From: Mesorhizobium sp. WSM3862
GTDB lineage: Bacteria > Pseudomonadota > Alphaproteobacteria > Rhizobiales > Rhizobiaceae
Length of the DNA stretch: 64,000 nt
Direction: 5' to 3'
Assembly: GCF_002294985.1 (NCBI RefSeq)
Contig: NZ_NSGE01000001.1
Location: 434,001-498,000 of the forward strand
The translations under genes and the position numbers were made by a program. Shown here one piece after another: positions 10,960-18,646 of this stretch. How positions within the stretch are numbered: the first letter of the stretch is position 1; every line of letters begins with the position of its first letter. The notes under the pieces are model-generated. The model saw only the letters and a program-made list of their open reading frames with translations. It was not told the DNA's origin and made no database searches.

Positions 10960-11727
10960 TCAGAGCGGATTTTCGGCGTAGAACTCCAGCACGCGCTGCT
11001 TGAAGCTCTTGTCGCCGACGGCGAGCATGTGGTCGCGGCCCTCGATGCGAAAAGCCTCTGCGTGGGGCATCAGCGCGGCAAGCTCGTCAGGCGAGCCGGC
11101 GATGTCGTCCTTGGTCCCGACGGCAATCAGGGTCGGCTGGGCGATCCGCGCGACATCGTCCTCGCTCATTGACGCGCGTGAGCCGACGATGCAGACGGCC
11201 AGCGCCCGGCGGTCGCTGCGCGTCTGGTCGGCGAAGGCGCGAAACGAGCGGCCGCGCGCATGGCTGATCGTACCGGCATCCTCGGCCAGAAGCGCATCGG
11301 CGATTGGATCCCAGTCGCCGACGCCGTCGACAAGACCGATGCCGAGGCCGCCGAACACCAGCGTCGCCACCTTGTCCGGATTGGACAACGCCATGAAGGC
11401 GGATACCCGCGCGCCCATCGAATAGCCCATGACATGGGCGTGCTCGATGCCGAGGTGATCGAGCAGCGCGGCCGCGTCCGCGGCCATCTTAACCGGCGTG
11501 TAGTCGGCCTCCTGGTAGCTCTTCGTCGAAGAACCGTGGCCGCGATTGTCGAGGGCGATGGCGCGGTACCCCGCGTCGTTCAGCGTCTTGAACCAGCCCG
11601 GCGAGACCCAATTGACGTAGTGGCTGGAGGCGAAGCCGTGGATCATCAGCACCGGATCGCCCTGCCCGGACGCCGGCGGGCGGTCGAGGTAAGCGAGTTC
11701 GAAGCCGTCGTGGGAAAAATATTGCAT
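10960..11727 (-). CDS. Alpha/beta-fold hydrolase
   Basis: The 255-residue cytosolic protein has the core alpha/beta hydrolase elements: oxyanion-hole segment VLMIHGFASS, the ALDNRGHGSS strand-turn, nucleophile elbow GYSMGARV with Ser, and a late EGRDHML that supplies the catalytic His. It resembles the esterase/haloperoxidase-like group; no substrate can be assigned. It starts 15 bp after the DUF192 gene on the same strand, forming a run with DUF192 and the cold-shock-domain gene upstream. Confidence 0.85.
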   Translation of the reverse strand: MQYFSHDGFELAYLDRPPASGQGDPVLMIHGFASSHYVNWVSPGWFKTLNDAGYRAIALDNRGHGSSTKSYQEADYTPVKMAADAAALLDHLGIEHAHVMGYSMGARVSAFMALSNPDKVATLVFGGLGIGLVDGVGDWDPIADALLAEDAGTISHARGRSFRAFADQTRSDRRALAVCIVGSRASMSEDDVARIAQPTLIAVGTKDDIAGSPDELAALMPHAEAFRIEGRDHMLAVGDKSFKQRVLEFYAENPL

Positions 11728-11742
11728 CTGGCGCAGCCGCGG

Positions 11743-12255
11743 TCAGTTGGAGCCGGCGCCCGAGGTCTTATCGATCGCTGGGTGACGCAGGAGATCGCCG
11801 TCCTTCAGACCGTCCTTGGCGGCCGTTCCCGCCTTCAGCTCAAGCACAAAGCTTACCGGCTGTCCGGGCGAGATGATCGCCTCCGATTCCGGTTCGCCAC
11901 GCTTGACGGCCTTGATCCTGCCGTCCTGGCCGATAAAGACCAGGTCGAGCGGCATCGGTGTATTCTTCATCCAGAAATTCACCTCAGCGGGCCGCTCGAA
12001 CACGAACAGCATGCCGTGATCGTCGGCCATGTCCTTGCGGTACATCAGCCCGGCCTCGCGTTCTTCCGAGCTGTCGGCGATCTCGATTGAGAAGGAATAC
12101 TTGCCGGAGCCGGTGATCGCGACAAGCCGCGTCGGATCGGCAGGCAGCATCATCGCCTGACCGTCCGCCGAACTCGGTCTCAAGGCGCTGAAAATGGCGG
12201 CCAGAGCGATGGCGGCGCAAAGCGCGCCTGCGGTCAGCCAGTTGCGATGAGCCAT
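11743..12255 (-). CDS. DUF192 family exported protein
   Basis: A 170-residue protein with an N-terminal signal peptide or anchor (WLTAGALCAAIALAAIFSAL) followed by the DUF192 fold. Recognisable landmarks are REAGLMYRKDMADDHGMLFVF, NFWMKNTPMPLDLVFI and the C-terminal LELKAGTAAKDGLKDGD. The family is widespread in bacteria and archaea and mostly uncharacterised. It probably sits in the periplasm. It lies upstream of the alpha/beta hydrolase with 15 bp between them and downstream of the double cold-shock gene with 191 bp between. Confidence 0.87.
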   Translation of the reverse strand: MAHRNWLTAGALCAAIALAAIFSALRPSSADGQAMMLPADPTRLVAITGSGKYSFSIEIADSSEEREAGLMYRKDMADDHGMLFVFERPAEVNFWMKNTPMPLDLVFIGQDGRIKAVKRGEPESEAIISPGQPVSFVLELKAGTAAKDGLKDGDLLRHPAIDKTSGAGSN

Positions 12256-12281
12256 GTGATACCTCGTCCAGGCCCTGTCCT

Positions 12282-12345
12282 AGACCATGATCCGAGCGAG
12301 TGGAACTGGTTTTTGGACAGGAACGGCCTTGCACCGGGCAGGGCA
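12282..12345. repeat. Intergenic repeat-like segment downstream of cold-shock gene
   Basis: ATGATCCGAGCGAGTGGAAC... GGTTTTTGGACAGGAACGG resembles the CTCC..AAGTGGGAA..GGTTTTGGGA layout of the repeat family seen at 10843 and 28115. Assignment rests on visual likeness only. Confidence 0.35.
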
Positions 12346-12368
12346 TCCCGATCGCATCGAGAGAGCCC

Positions 12369-12415
12369 GATGCATGTCGCCCAAAACTGCCAAGCGGTTT
12401 TGGCGAACCTGCATC
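12369..12415. repeat. Long imperfect palindrome, rhizobial intergenic type
   Basis: GATGCA (12369-12374) pairs with TGCATC (12410-12415); inside, GTCGCCCAAAACTGC faces GCGGTTTTGGCGAAC. The 47-bp element can fold into a near-complete hairpin. The sequence resembles 'ATGTCG.CCAAAA..GC..GGTTTTGG.' palindromes common between genes in Mesorhizobium. It lies 31 bp past the cold-shock gene and may also help end that transcript. Confidence 0.55.
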
Positions 12416-12446
12416 AAGCAAAAAATAAAGTGCGTCGGGCCGCGCT

Positions 12447-13040
12447 TTAATGCGAGACCGGCAAGGTGCCCATATCGGGGTGTATTTCGGCGGCCATAAG
12501 GCCTTTGTCGCCGCGTCCGAAACGGACCAGAACGACCTGGCCGGGCCTCAGCTCGGTAATGCCGTAGCGGCGCAGCGTCTCCATATGGACGAAGATGTCC
12601 TCGGTGCCCTCGCCCCGGGTCAGGAAGCCGAAGCCTTTGGTGCGGTTGAACCACTTCACCAGCGCCCGCTCGAGCCCGCTCTCGGCAGTCACGGTGACAT
12701 GCGTGCGCTGCTCCTGCTCGGCCGGATGCACCGCTGTCGAGGCGTCCATGGAAAGAACCCGGAACGCCTGCAGGCCACGCTCGCCCTGCTTGACGAGACA
12801 GACGACGCGCGCGCCTTCCAGCGCGGTCTGAAAGCCATCTCTTCGAAGACATGTCACATGGAGGAGAATATCACCCGAGACGCCGTCGTCCGGAAGAATG
12901 AAGCCGTAGCCCTTGGCCACGTCGAACCATTTGATAGCGCCGGCGATTTCGACAAGCCCGGCGGAGTCGCCGCCACTGTCTCGCGTCAAGGCGTCGTCAA
13001 GGCTTCCGTCCCGCCTCGTAAAAGAGGCTTTTTCCCCCAT
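12447..13040 (-). CDS. Double cold-shock-domain protein
   Basis: The 197-residue protein holds two cold-shock (OB-fold nucleic-acid-binding) domains. The first (about 32-97) has [17 protein letters not shown] and DILLHV; the second (about 125-190) has [18 protein letters not shown] and DIFVHM, the RNP1- and RNP2-like motifs. Single-domain Csp proteins are about 70 residues; two-domain forms of about 190 residues are typical of alphaproteobacteria. The acidic N-terminal 30 residues carry no motif. Expected role: binding of single-stranded RNA or DNA. The second domain keeps the canonical KGFGF more exactly than the first. Confidence 0.92.
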   Translation of the reverse strand: MGEKASFTRRDGSLDDALTRDSGGDSAGLVEIAGAIKWFDVAKGYGFILPDDGVSGDILLHVTCLRRDGFQTALEGARVVCLVKQGERGLQAFRVLSMDASTAVHPAEQEQRTHVTVTAESGLERALVKWFNRTKGFGFLTRGEGTEDIFVHMETLRRYGITELRPGQVVLVRFGRGDKGLMAAEIHPDMGTLPVSH

Positions 13041-13299
13041 AAGAACGCCCCCTTTTCCAACTGCAACCGCTAGTGATTCTTGCCATCAGATTAACACTGC
13101 GGCTTCCGGGGTGTGCAAGACCTGACGTGCCTTTTTTCACCGTTGAGCACCGGAAAGCCTCAATTGTTGTTTACCGGCGCGGCCTGAAGCGCAAAGGGGC
13201 GGCTGAAATCGATCCCTCCATCGGTTTTGTCGGACGATTGCCCTTTGGCGGAGCGGCTCCTATGGTGCGCCGCAAACGTAACGCCGCGAGGAATCCGAT

Positions 13300-13740
13300 A
13301 TGCGCTATCTTCACACAATGGTCCGCGTCGCCGACATTGATCAATCGCTCGATTTCTACTGCAACAAGCTCGGCCTCAAGGAAGTGCGTCGCTACGAGAA
13401 CGAGCAGGGACGCTACACGCTGATCTTCCTCGCCGCACCCGATGACGAGCAAAGCGGCATTGCCGAGAAGGCGCCGCTGGTCGAACTGACCTACAATTGG
13501 GATCCGGAGGAGTACAAAGGCGGCCGCAACTTCGGCCACCTTGCCTATGAGGTCGACGACATCTACGCCACCTGCCAGAAGCTGATGGACAATGGCGTGA
13601 CCATCAACCGGCCGCCGCGCGACGGCAACATGGCCTTCATTCGCTCGCCGGACGGCATCTCCATCGAGCTCCTGCAGAAAGGCCCGGCCAAGGCAAAGGC
13701 GGAGCCATGGGCCTCAATGTCGAATACGGGAAGCTGGTAG
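13300..13740 (+). CDS. gloA: Lactoylglutathione lyase (glyoxalase I)
   Basis: The 146-residue VOC-fold enzyme isomerises the methylglyoxal-glutathione hemithioacetal to S-lactoylglutathione. All four metal ligands are present: His5 (LHTMVRV), Glu62 (VELTYNW), His80 ([10 protein letters not shown]) and Glu123 (SIELLQ). The TYNW and RPPRDG segments match bacterial GloA. The ribosome site GAGGA lies 8 bp before the ATG. A terminator-like hairpin follows at 13816. Confidence 0.95.
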   Translation: MRYLHTMVRVADIDQSLDFYCNKLGLKEVRRYENEQGRYTLIFLAAPDDEQSGIAEKAPLVELTYNWDPEEYKGGRNFGHLAYEVDDIYATCQKLMDNGVTINRPPRDGNMAFIRSPDGISIELLQKGPAKAKAEPWASMSNTGSW

Positions 13741-13815
13741 GCGCCTGCCCTTCCCGGGGATTTGACCGGCCGGTCTATGGCGTTTTGCCGGATCGCGCCT
13801 ATCTAAGCGCTTGTG

Positions 13816-13846
13816 GCGCCAGCCAGATCAGGCTGGCGCTTTTCTT
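13816..13846 (+). terminator. Rho-independent terminator of gloA
   Basis: GCGCCAGCC (13816-13824), a 6-nt loop and GGCTGGCGC (13831-13839) form a perfect 9-bp stem followed by TTTTCTT on the plus strand. It ends 20 bp before the DUF2218 start, so some read-through or a promoter within this interval must serve that gene. Confidence 0.85.
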
Positions 13847-13865
13847 GATCCGCCGGGAGAATTTC

Positions 13866-14153
13866 ATGCCGACCAGCCGCGCCGACGTCGCCACTGAAAA
13901 CGCCAGCCGCTATCTGCAGCAGCTCTGCAAGCACTGGGCGCACAAGTTCCCGGTCGAATTCGACCCGCATCACGGCGCCATCCAGCTCTCGCTCGGCCGC
14001 ACCGTGATGGATGCAGACGACAAGGCTCTCCACATCGCGGTCGCCGCTGACGACGCCGCCTCGCTCGAGCGGCTGGAAACCGTGGTCGCCGACCACATCA
14101 AGCGCTTCGCCTTCCGCGAGGAGCTGACCTTCGACTGGCAGAAGGCTGCCTGA
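13866..14153 (+). CDS. DUF2218 family protein
   Basis: A 95-residue protein starting MPTSRADVATENASRYLQQL with ribosome site GGGAGA. The patterns LCKHWAHKFPVEFDPHHG, GAIQLSLG and LETVVADHIKRFAFREEL match the DUF2218 family, small cytosolic proteins with conserved His residues sometimes found near siderophore or iron genes. No iron gene is nearby here. The reading frame is open upstream to 13707 inside gloA, but the ribosome site and family length favour 13866. Confidence 0.82.
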   Translation: MPTSRADVATENASRYLQQLCKHWAHKFPVEFDPHHGAIQLSLGRTVMDADDKALHIAVAADDAASLERLETVVADHIKRFAFREELTFDWQKAA

Positions 14154-14165
14154 AAGAATTGAGCG

Positions 14166-14738
14166 TCAGCCGGCGGCCTTGCTAGCCATTTCGAGCAGCG
14201 CAAGCACGCTGCGCCAGTTCCGCGCCGTGCCCGGCACCTTGAGCGTTCGCCCAATAAGGTTGGCAAACACCGATTTGCCAAGCCCTTCCGGCGCATGCAG
14301 GTAAAGCACGTCGCCTTTGATCTCGAAGCGCTCCGGGCCGGCAGACTTTTCCGCCAGCCGCTTCGCCTCTTCCGCGGTCGGCTCTCGCTCCAGCGCATAG
14401 GCATGCAGCTTGGTAGGCTCGCCCGCAACCTCCGGATAGGGATTGTCCTTCACCAGGCGCTCGAACCAGCCGGCATTGCGCACCATGATGCGGGAATTGA
14501 ACCCCCATTTCTTCTCGAAGGCCGCTTCGAGTGCTTTGGTCAGCGCCGCAGCGTCGCTGTTGTTGGCACGAAACACGACGTTGCCGCTTTGCACGTAGGT
14601 CGATACGTCTGTGAAGCCGAGGTCTTCGAAGAACGACCTCAGCTCCGCCATCTTGACGATGCGGTTGCCAGCGACATTGATGCCGGAAAACAGGGCTACG
14701 AACACCGTTCCTTTGTCGCCCGTTTTTGGCCCGCTCAT
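14166..14738 (-). CDS. DUF1697 family protein
   Basis: The 190-residue protein has the family opening VFVALFSGINVAGNRIVKM, then STYVQSGNVVF and the C-terminal LHAPEGLGKSVFA and GTARNWRSVLALLEM. DUF1697 proteins are widespread cytosolic proteins of unknown function. Its ATG (14736-14738) overlaps the ilvA stop codon (14735-14737) as ATGA, so translation is coupled to ilvA. The frame is open further upstream across ilvA; that part is not related to the family. Confidence 0.88.
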   Translation of the reverse strand: MSGPKTGDKGTVFVALFSGINVAGNRIVKMAELRSFFEDLGFTDVSTYVQSGNVVFRANNSDAAALTKALEAAFEKKWGFNSRIMVRNAGWFERLVKDNPYPEVAGEPTKLHAYALEREPTAEEAKRLAEKSAGPERFEIKGDVLYLHAPEGLGKSVFANLIGRTLKVPGTARNWRSVLALLEMASKAAG

Positions 14739-15991
14739 ATGATGAACCCCGCGAGCGTCTCGTTGTCGGTGATGTCCTGATACTGCACGCCCTCGGCGTC
14801 GAAATTGGCCTTCAGCAGATCGAAATTGCGCCGGTCCTTGGTCTCGATGCCGATCAGCACAGAGCCGAAATTGCGCGCCGACTTCTTGAGATACTCGAAG
14901 CGCGTGATGTCGTCGTCCGGGCCGAGCATTTCGAGGAAATCGCGCAATGCGCCCGGCCGCTGCGGGAAGCGGATGATGAAGTACTTCTTCAGCCCTTCGA
15001 AACGCAGCGCCCGTTCCTTGACGTCCGGCAGGCGCTCGAAATCGAAATTGCCGCCCGAGACGATCGCGACGATGGTCTTGCCCCTCATCTCCTTGCGGGA
15101 AAAGTCCTTGAGCGCGTCGATCGCCAATGCGCCGGCTGGCTCCAGCACCACGCCCTCGACATTGAGCATCTCGATCATCGTCGCGCAAAGTCGGTTTTCC
15201 GGGACAAGGCGCACCGCGTCAGCGGTGAATTCCTTGAGATGGCGCAGCGGCTCGCGGCCGATTTCAGCCACCGCCGCGCCATCGACGAAGTTGTCGACCT
15301 TGGCGAGCCTGACCCGCTTGCCACCGGCGAGACTCTCGCTAAGGCTAGGCGCCCCCGCCGGCTCGCAGAACACGAAGCGCAATTCAGGTTGCCGGTCGGC
15401 GAAATAGTGGGTGACGCCGGCAGCCAGGCCGCCTCCGCCCACCGGCAGCATGACGATGTCGGGCATGCGCCCGCCCGGCATCTGGGTTGCGATCTCGTAG
15501 GCGACGGTCGCCTGCCCCTCGATGATGTCCTTGTGGTCGAAGGGCGGCACCATATGCGCGCCGGCGGCTTCGGTGAATTCGGAGGCGGCGCGATAGCAAT
15601 CGTCGAAGAAGTCGCCGACCAGCCTGATCTCGACGAAATCGCCGCCGAAAAGCCGCGTCTTGTCGATCTTCTGCTGCGGCGTCGTCACGGGCATGAACAC
15701 CACGCCCTTTTTGCCGAAATGGCGGCAGACGAAGGCAAAGCCCTGCGCGTGGTTGCCCGCCGAGGCGCAGACGAACAGCTCGGCATTGTTGCCGGCGGCG
15801 AGCGCCTTGCGGAAGAAGTTGAAGGCGCCCCTGATCTTGTAGGAGCGGACCGGCGTCAGGTCCTCGCGCTTCAGGAGGACGCGGGCGCCGGTCTTTTTCG
15901 ACAGATAGTCGTTCTCCTGCAGCGGCGTTTCCGGAAAGATCCCGCGGATCGCCTCCGCGGCGCCTGCGACGCGGGAAGAAAAACTGTTCAT
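14735..15991 (-). CDS. ilvA: Threonine ammonia-lyase (biosynthetic threonine dehydratase)
   Basis: About 418 residues from the ATG at 15991 (an upstream in-frame codon at 16030 would add 13 residues without family likeness). The PLP-binding Lys52 lies in RSYKIRGAFNFF, the glycine-rich phosphate loop in PVGGGGLAAG, and the substrate loop in SAGNHAQGFA. The last 80 residues form one ACT-like regulatory domain (YFIIRFPQRPGALRDFLEML), giving the short-form enzyme rather than the about 510-residue E. coli IlvA with two such domains. The reaction deaminates threonine to 2-oxobutanoate, the first step to isoleucine. Translationally coupled to the DUF1697 gene. Confidence 0.93.
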   Translation of the reverse strand: MNSFSSRVAGAAEAIRGIFPETPLQENDYLSKKTGARVLLKREDLTPVRSYKIRGAFNFFRKALAAGNNAELFVCASAGNHAQGFAFVCRHFGKKGVVFMPVTTPQQKIDKTRLFGGDFVEIRLVGDFFDDCYRAASEFTEAAGAHMVPPFDHKDIIEGQATVAYEIATQMPGGRMPDIVMLPVGGGGLAAGVTHYFADRQPELRFVFCEPAGAPSLSESLAGGKRVRLAKVDNFVDGAAVAEIGREPLRHLKEFTADAVRLVPENRLCATMIEMLNVEGVVLEPAGALAIDALKDFSRKEMRGKTIVAIVSGGNFDFERLPDVKERALRFEGLKKYFIIRFPQRPGALRDFLEMLGPDDDITRFEYLKKSARNFGSVLIGIETKDRRNFDLLKANFDAEGVQYQDITDNETLAGFII

Positions 15992-16239
15992 GAGGCAACC
16001 GGCTCCGAGACCATGTGGTTCGCAGCCCAAGCCTATTGCATAGTTTGGTTTTCGCGGCCACCGATGCAGCCGCTCGCCGGCCTGCTGCGGCCACTTTGGT
16101 TTTCGCGCAACAGTGCCAAGGCGGTTGGCACCCGCCGATCAAATTTCCGCTGGACACGACTTACTTCCGCCGCACTTCCCCTGTCCGGGAGATTTCGCGG
16201 AGGCAGATGGCCAATTGCGGCCGGAATGGAAGTTTCGAC

Positions 16240-17316
16240 GTGCATTTGAAGACGATTTGCATCATTGCCCTGGCCTTGCTGGTTGTAGGCTGCGCGGGAC
16301 GACCGTCACAGGAAATCCTGGGCAGCGTCGTGGTGCCGACGACGGCGACCGAGATCGCCGGCAACCATTCGATCTTCATCGCCACCACCCGCAAGCGCTC
16401 AGACGACCCGAACAAGGTTTTCGACGGCGAGCGCTCGGCGACGCTCAATTACGCCCGCGTCAACGTCACCGTCCCGCCGGTTCATGAGACTGGTCAGATC
16501 GAGCGCCGCTCGCGCGGGACGTCGAACGATCCGACCAAATATTTCATGGCTTCCGAGGTCGTCGGCTACGACACGCAGCCGAAATTCTCCAGCGCGCTCA
16601 ATGCCGACATCGACGCCCGCGGCGGCCGCGTCATGGTCTTCGTCCACGGCTACAACACCGGCTTCGACGATGCCGTCTACCGTCTGACCCAGATCGTTCA
16701 CGATTCCGGATATCCCGGCACGCCGGTGCTTTTTTCATGGGCTTCGGGCGCCAAGACCACCGACTATGTCTATGACAAGGAAAGTGCCGCCGCCGCCCGC
16801 GACCAGTTGGAAGTGACGCTGAGAATGCTGGCGCAGACCGGTGCGCGCCGCATCGACATCGTCGCCCATTCGATGGGGACGTGGGTGACGATGGAAACAC
16901 TGCGACAGCTCGCCATCACCGGTGACCGCGACCTCGGCGGCAAGCTCGGCGATGTTCTCCTGGCCTCGCCCGACATCGACGTCGATGTCTTCAAGAGCCA
17001 GATGCGCCGCTACGGCAAGCCCGACAAGCCGTTCATCCTGCTCCTGTCGGACGACGACCGCGCTCTCCGGCTCTCCGGCCTGATTGCCGGTGCACGGCCG
17101 CGCGTCGGCGACTACAGGGACGCGGCCGACCTCGCCTCCTACGGCGTCACGGTGGTCGACCTCTCCAAGGTGAAGGGCAACGACAGCTTCAACCACACCA
17201 AATTCGCCGACAACCCGATGCTGGTGAAGATGATCGGCCAGCGGCTGCGCCAGGACGACGGCTTTGCCAGCGACCGCGACGTCACCGACCGGATCAGCCA
17301 GCTCGCCACTCAATAA
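16240..17316 (+). CDS. Lipoprotein alpha/beta hydrolase (DUF900 family), first tandem copy
   Basis: About 358 residues from the GTG at 16240, which gives a lipoprotein signal (LKTICIIALALLVVGCAG) with Cys as the lipidated residue. An ATG at 16207 has a GGAGG just upstream and would only lengthen the n-region. The hydrolase part carries VMVFVHGYNTGFDDAVYR (oxyanion region), VLFSWASGAK, the nucleophile elbow IVAHSMGTW and a late His in FNHTKFADNP. This is the DUF900 esterase-like family. The next gene is a close paralogue with the same order of motifs, 106 bp downstream. Probably anchored on the periplasmic side of the membrane; substrate unknown. Confidence 0.85.
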   Translation: MHLKTICIIALALLVVGCAGRPSQEILGSVVVPTTATEIAGNHSIFIATTRKRSDDPNKVFDGERSATLNYARVNVTVPPVHETGQIERRSRGTSNDPTKYFMASEVVGYDTQPKFSSALNADIDARGGRVMVFVHGYNTGFDDAVYRLTQIVHDSGYPGTPVLFSWASGAKTTDYVYDKESAAAARDQLEVTLRMLAQTGARRIDIVAHSMGTWVTMETLRQLAITGDRDLGGKLGDVLLASPDIDVDVFKSQMRRYGKPDKPFILLLSDDDRALRLSGLIAGARPRVGDYRDAADLASYGVTVVDLSKVKGNDSFNHTKFADNPMLVKMIGQRLRQDDGFASDRDVTDRISQLATQ

Positions 17317-17422
17317 CCGTGTTCACGCGGTTGCCGCCCTGCACGGACTTTGAACTGGACCAGACCGCTCGCTGGCTTTATCGAAGGAGCCCGAGAGGTT
17401 TGCCGCCCTTGGGGGATCCCGG

Positions 17423-18586
17423 GTGATCGTGCGTTGGAAGATCGTCCTTGGCCTTGCCTTCACGCTCGCCCTGACGGGCTGCGCCGGGCAGAACGCGCAT
17501 GACCTGCTCAATCGGAAGGCCGTTACCGCGCCTGCATCCGAAATTGCGGCCAAGCACGAGATCTTCGTCGCCACGACCCGGCAGCAGGCGACCAAGGACC
17601 CGCGGCAGGTTTTCGACGGCGACCGTTCGCTGACCACCAGCTACGCGCGCGTCGATGTCACGGTTCCAAAGACCCACCAGGTTGGCGCGATCGAGCGCGC
17701 CAAGGGTTCGGCCGACAGCATTCCGGCCAGGCAGTTCACCGCAACCGATGTCGTCCACTATGGGAACGCTTCGCAATTCGCGAAGGCGGTCGGCACCGAT
17801 ATTGCCATACGCGGCGACCGCGCCCTGGTCTTCGTGCACGGCTTCAACAACGGCTTCGACGATGGCGTTTACCGCCTGACGCAGATCGCGCACGACACGA
17901 ATTATCCGGGCACACCGGTGCTGTTCTCGTGGGCGTCGAGCGGCAAGACGACCGGCTACATTTATGACAAGGACAGCTCCACCGCCGCGCGCGACGACCT
18001 GGAAGCGACACTGAGGATGCTTGCCAAGTCACGCGCCAAAAGCATTGACATCATTGCCCATTCGATGGGGACCTGGCTGACGATGGAAGCTTTGCGCCAG
18101 CTCGCCATCACCGGCGACCGGGATCTCAACGGCAAGCTCGGCTACGTCATCCTCGCCTCGCCTGACATCGACGTGGATGTCTTCAAGAAGCAGATGATCC
18201 GCTACGGCAAGCCCGACAAGCCTTTCGCCATCCTTCTCTCGGGCGACGACCGGGCGCTCAAGCTGTCCAGCTTCATTTCCGGCGAAAAGCCGCGCGTCGG
18301 CGATTACGACAACGCGGCAGATCTCGCCAACTACGGCGTGACGGTTGTCGATCTGACCCAAACCAAGGGCGGAGACCGGTTGAACCATGCCAAATTCGCC
18401 GACAATCCGATCCTGGTGCAGTTGCTGGGCAATCGACTGCGCACGCCTGCCGGTCTTGCCTCCGACGAGCCGGATCCAACGCAGCTCAACAATATCGGTC
18501 AGGGTCTCGGCAAGGCGGTCGGCTCGGTCGCCGAGGTGGTCATCACCACGCCGTTCAGGGTGCTGACGATCGCCACCGGCGGCTGA
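17423..18586 (+). CDS. Lipoprotein alpha/beta hydrolase (DUF900 family), second tandem copy
   Basis: The 387-residue paralogue starts with GTG (MIVRWKIVLGLAFTLALTGC), giving a lipobox LTGC. It shares long identical stretches with its upstream neighbour: HEIFVATTR, FVHGFNNGFDDGVYRLTQ, IIAHSMGTWLTMEALRQL and LASPDIDVDVF, including the nucleophile Ser and the C-terminal NHAKFADNP with the likely catalytic His. It has about 30 extra C-terminal residues (NIGQGLGKAVGSVAEVV... ) absent from the first copy. The pair clearly arose by tandem duplication. Function unknown; periplasmic esterase-like activity is inferred. Confidence 0.86.
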   Translation: MIVRWKIVLGLAFTLALTGCAGQNAHDLLNRKAVTAPASEIAAKHEIFVATTRQQATKDPRQVFDGDRSLTTSYARVDVTVPKTHQVGAIERAKGSADSIPARQFTATDVVHYGNASQFAKAVGTDIAIRGDRALVFVHGFNNGFDDGVYRLTQIAHDTNYPGTPVLFSWASSGKTTGYIYDKDSSTAARDDLEATLRMLAKSRAKSIDIIAHSMGTWLTMEALRQLAITGDRDLNGKLGYVILASPDIDVDVFKKQMIRYGKPDKPFAILLSGDDRALKLSSFISGEKPRVGDYDNAADLANYGVTVVDLTQTKGGDRLNHAKFADNPILVQLLGNRLRTPAGLASDEPDPTQLNNIGQGLGKAVGSVAEVVITTPFRVLTIATGG

Positions 18587-18608
18587 GCACCGGTTAGGGC
18601 GTGTCGAG

Positions 18609-18635
18609 GTTCGGTCAGGCTGACCTCACCCGAAC
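18609..18635. terminator. Inverted repeat between convergent genes
   Basis: GTTCGG (18609-18614) and CCGAAC (18630-18635) enclose a second palindrome TCAG-GC-TGA. The hairpin lies in the 60-bp gap between the converging hydrolase and adenine deaminase genes and could act as a bidirectional terminator. It lacks a T-run, so the call is tentative. Confidence 0.4.
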
Positions 18636-18646
18636 ATCGGCACATG

